Shown here piece by piece: positions 12,483 to 13,873 of a stretch of 13,873 bases of DNA; position 1 is the first letter of the stretch, and every line of letters begins with the position of its first letter. The stretch spans positions 1 through 13,873 of the forward strand of contig JBNJEB010000034.1 in NCBI GenBank assembly GCA_051745425.1, given 5' to 3'. A program made the translations under genes and the position numbers. The stretch comes from Halonatronomonas sp051745425. GTDB lineage: Bacteria; Bacillota; Halanaerobiia; Halanaerobiales; Halarsenatibacteraceae. Under the pieces are notes generated by a model. It saw nothing but the letters and a program-made list of their open reading frames with translations, had not been told where the DNA came from and did not search any database.

Positions 12483-13873
12483 TTGAATCTTTATAAAAAA
12501 TTCAAGAGAAATATAATAGATATAGCTGGTATAAATAAAAATGAAAAGTTATTACTTTCAGTGTCAGGTGGTCCTGACTCTTTAGTTATGTTTGATCTGG
12601 CTTTAAGTTTAAGAGAAGAGTTAGAAATTGACTTTGCTGTCTTTCATCTAGACCATCAACTAAGAGCAGAATCTGAAACTGAAGCAGAAATGGTAAAAAA
12701 TATATGCGAAGATAACGAAGTGGATTATTGGATTGAAAAAGAAGATATTTCAAAATTGAATATTAATAGAGCTGGAAGTATTGAAGCAATAGCAAGAGAG
12801 GCCAGGTTTAAGTATTTAAGTGAAATATATTTTGAAAATAAGTTTGCCGGGGTTTTAACTGGACATCAAGCTAATGATCAAATTGAAACAGTCTTATTTA
12901 ATTTATTTAGAGGGGCGGGCCTGGAAGGTCTGTCTGGAATGAATGTAATTAGTTATTATCAAAAAATATTTTTAATTAAACCTCTTTTAAATATATGGAG
13001 AGAAGAAATAGAGGCTTACTGTAGTGAAAAAGGTTTAAACCCCAATATTGATAAAAGTAATTTTACATTAAAATATACAAGAAATAGAATAAGGAATGAA
13101 CTGATCCCTTATTTAGAAAGACATTTTAATGATTCAATAAAATCAACACTTTTTGAAACTATTAATTTGATAAGTGATGACCATAAATTTATTAATAAAA
13201 TAGTTGATGCTACTTTAGATAAATTAATTATTGAGTCTGGAGAAGAATATCTGGATTTAGATATTAAAGAATTATATAATGAAGATATTTCAATTCGAAG
13301 AAGGATTATAAGGAAATCAATATTAAAAGTAAAGGGTAATCTGGATGGGATTTATCAAAAACATATTAATATTTTAATTGATGCTATAAATAATGAAGTT
13401 GAATCAGATGAAACAGGCAAGGATTACCATTTGCCAGGAGAACTTGTCTGTCGTGTAGAGTACAAAGTTATTTCTTTTAGAACTGAAGATTGGTATAATT
13501 ATAATAGTGATTATAATAAAGTTATAAATGATTTAGGTGAATATTTACTTTCAGGTGGTAATTGCTTTGAATTGAAAATGTTCAATATTAATGAAATTGA
13601 CTGGAAAAAAGTTAGTGAAGATAATATAGTATTTATTGATTCTGATAGAGTAGTTTGGCCTTTGCTATTAAGACACAGGAAAGATGGAGATAGATTTAAA
13701 CCTTTAAATATGGATGGCAGTAAAAAAGTTAAGGATTTTTTTATTGATGAAAAAGTTCCCAAACATATAAGAGATAGGATTCCTATTTTAGTTGATGCAG
13801 AGGGTAGAATTATCTGGATTGTAGGAGAAAGAATTGATGATAGGTTTAAAATTACTTCAAAAACTCAAAATAT
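12483..13873 (+). CDS. tilS: tRNA(Ile)-lysidine synthetase TilS, 3' end cut by the window
   Basis: TilS joins lysine to C34 of tRNA-Ile2 (anticodon CAT), so that it reads AUA and is charged with isoleucine. The frame is open from TTG 12483 to the window edge (463 codons and 2 bases). With Bacillus TilS at about 470 residues, only a few are missing. The PP-loop SGGPDS (28-33) binds ATP. HLDHQLR, GHQANDQIETVLFNLFRG and FTLKYTRNRIRNELIP belong to the N-terminal N-type ATP pyrophosphatase domain. The C-terminal TilS domain is marked by RHRKDGDRFKP (397-407), KVKDFFIDEKVP and IVGERIDDRFK. The TTG start has the GAGGAGAGGG ribosome site about 8-10 bases upstream, and no ATG gives an equivalent N terminus. 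It lies 76 bases after the ppx-like gene with no evident terminator between them. Confidence 0.93.
   Translation, partial: MNLYKKFKRNIIDIAGINKNEKLLLSVSGGPDSLVMFDLALSLREELEIDFAVFHLDHQLRAESETEAEMVKNICEDNEVDYWIEKEDISKLNINRAGSIEAIAREARFKYLSEIYFENKFAGVLTGHQANDQIETVLFNLFRGAGLEGLSGMNVISYYQKIFLIKPLLNIWREEIEAYCSEKGLNPNIDKSNFTLKYTRNRIRNELIPYLERHFNDSIKSTLFETINLISDDHKFINKIVDATLDKLIIESGEEYLDLDIKELYNEDISIRRRIIRKSILKVKGNLDGIYQKHINILIDAINNEVESDETGKDYHLPGELVCRVEYKVISFRTEDWYNYNSDYNKVINDLGEYLLSGGNCFELKMFNINEIDWKKVSEDNIVFIDSDRVVWPLLLRHRKDGDRFKPLNMDGSKKVKDFFIDEKVPKHIRDRIPILVDAEGRIIWIVGERIDDRFKITSKTQN

Noticed and set aside
4169..13762. Minus-strand reading frames opposite the coding genes
   Set aside because: All lie opposite strongly recognised + strand proteins, have no ribosome sites of note and show no family motifs.
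1..13873. CRISPR arrays, insertion sequences, phage genes or attachment repeats
   Set aside because: No regularly spaced direct repeats, transposase or integrase motifs, or duplicated tRNA 3' ends outside the tRNA genes themselves were found by eye.

Overview
The window reads as a chromosomal stretch of an AT-rich, low-GC Gram-positive-type (Firmicutes/Bacillota) bacterium. The grounds are A+T-rich codons, strong GGAGG ribosome sites, frequent GTG/TTG starts, a PyrR, a MsmX-type sugar ATPase, and a DivIC - S1 protein - TilS gene order. An anaerobic, non-sporulating lineage such as Halanaerobiales would fit, because spoIIE is absent from the place it occupies in Bacillus. That placement is inference. 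All recognised genes are on the + strand, and no stretch longer than about 300 bases lacks a gene.

Bases 1-1274 are the tail of an rRNA operon. They hold the 3' end of 5S rRNA and 13 tightly packed tRNA genes (Gln, Lys, fMet, Gly-TCC, Met-CAT, Ser, Glu, Val, Asp, Thr, Ala, Tyr, Gly-GCC), all with CCA encoded, closed by a rho-independent terminator. Two tRNAs have oddities: the initiator tRNA has an A-U pair where the usual three G-C run stands, and tRNA-Thr has a distorted D arm.

Bases 1291-3639 have their own promoter and encode an iron-siderophore/cobalamin-type ABC importer. It consists of a FecCD permease and an ATPase with an unrecognised C-terminal domain of about 150 residues. No substrate-binding protein is nearby. 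Bases 3644-5507 hold a 2H phosphoesterase-like gene, a beta-phosphoglucomutase gene and pyrR. Bases 5516-7799 hold a LacI-family repressor gene behind a perfect 14-bp palindromic operator, followed by an orphan sugar-importer ATPase (MsmX/UgpC/MalK type) and a homopolymeric hairpin. Together with pgmB this looks like a disaccharide-use control module. Its permeases and hydrolases or phosphorylases would be elsewhere.

Bases 7805-13873 form a housekeeping block: divIC/ftsB-like, tex, a single-S1-domain gene with a perfect consensus promoter, a DUF501 gene, a Ppx/GppA phosphatase gene and tilS, which runs off the end of the window. It combines the Bacillus neighbourhood (divIC - yabR - tilS) with the actinobacterial one (ftsB - DUF501 - ppx).

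I did not find a clearly new system. The items most worth a second look are the fused domain on the ABC ATPase, the variant initiator tRNA, the conserved divIC/DUF501/ppx neighbourhood, and the operator and hairpin pair in front of the LacI gene.
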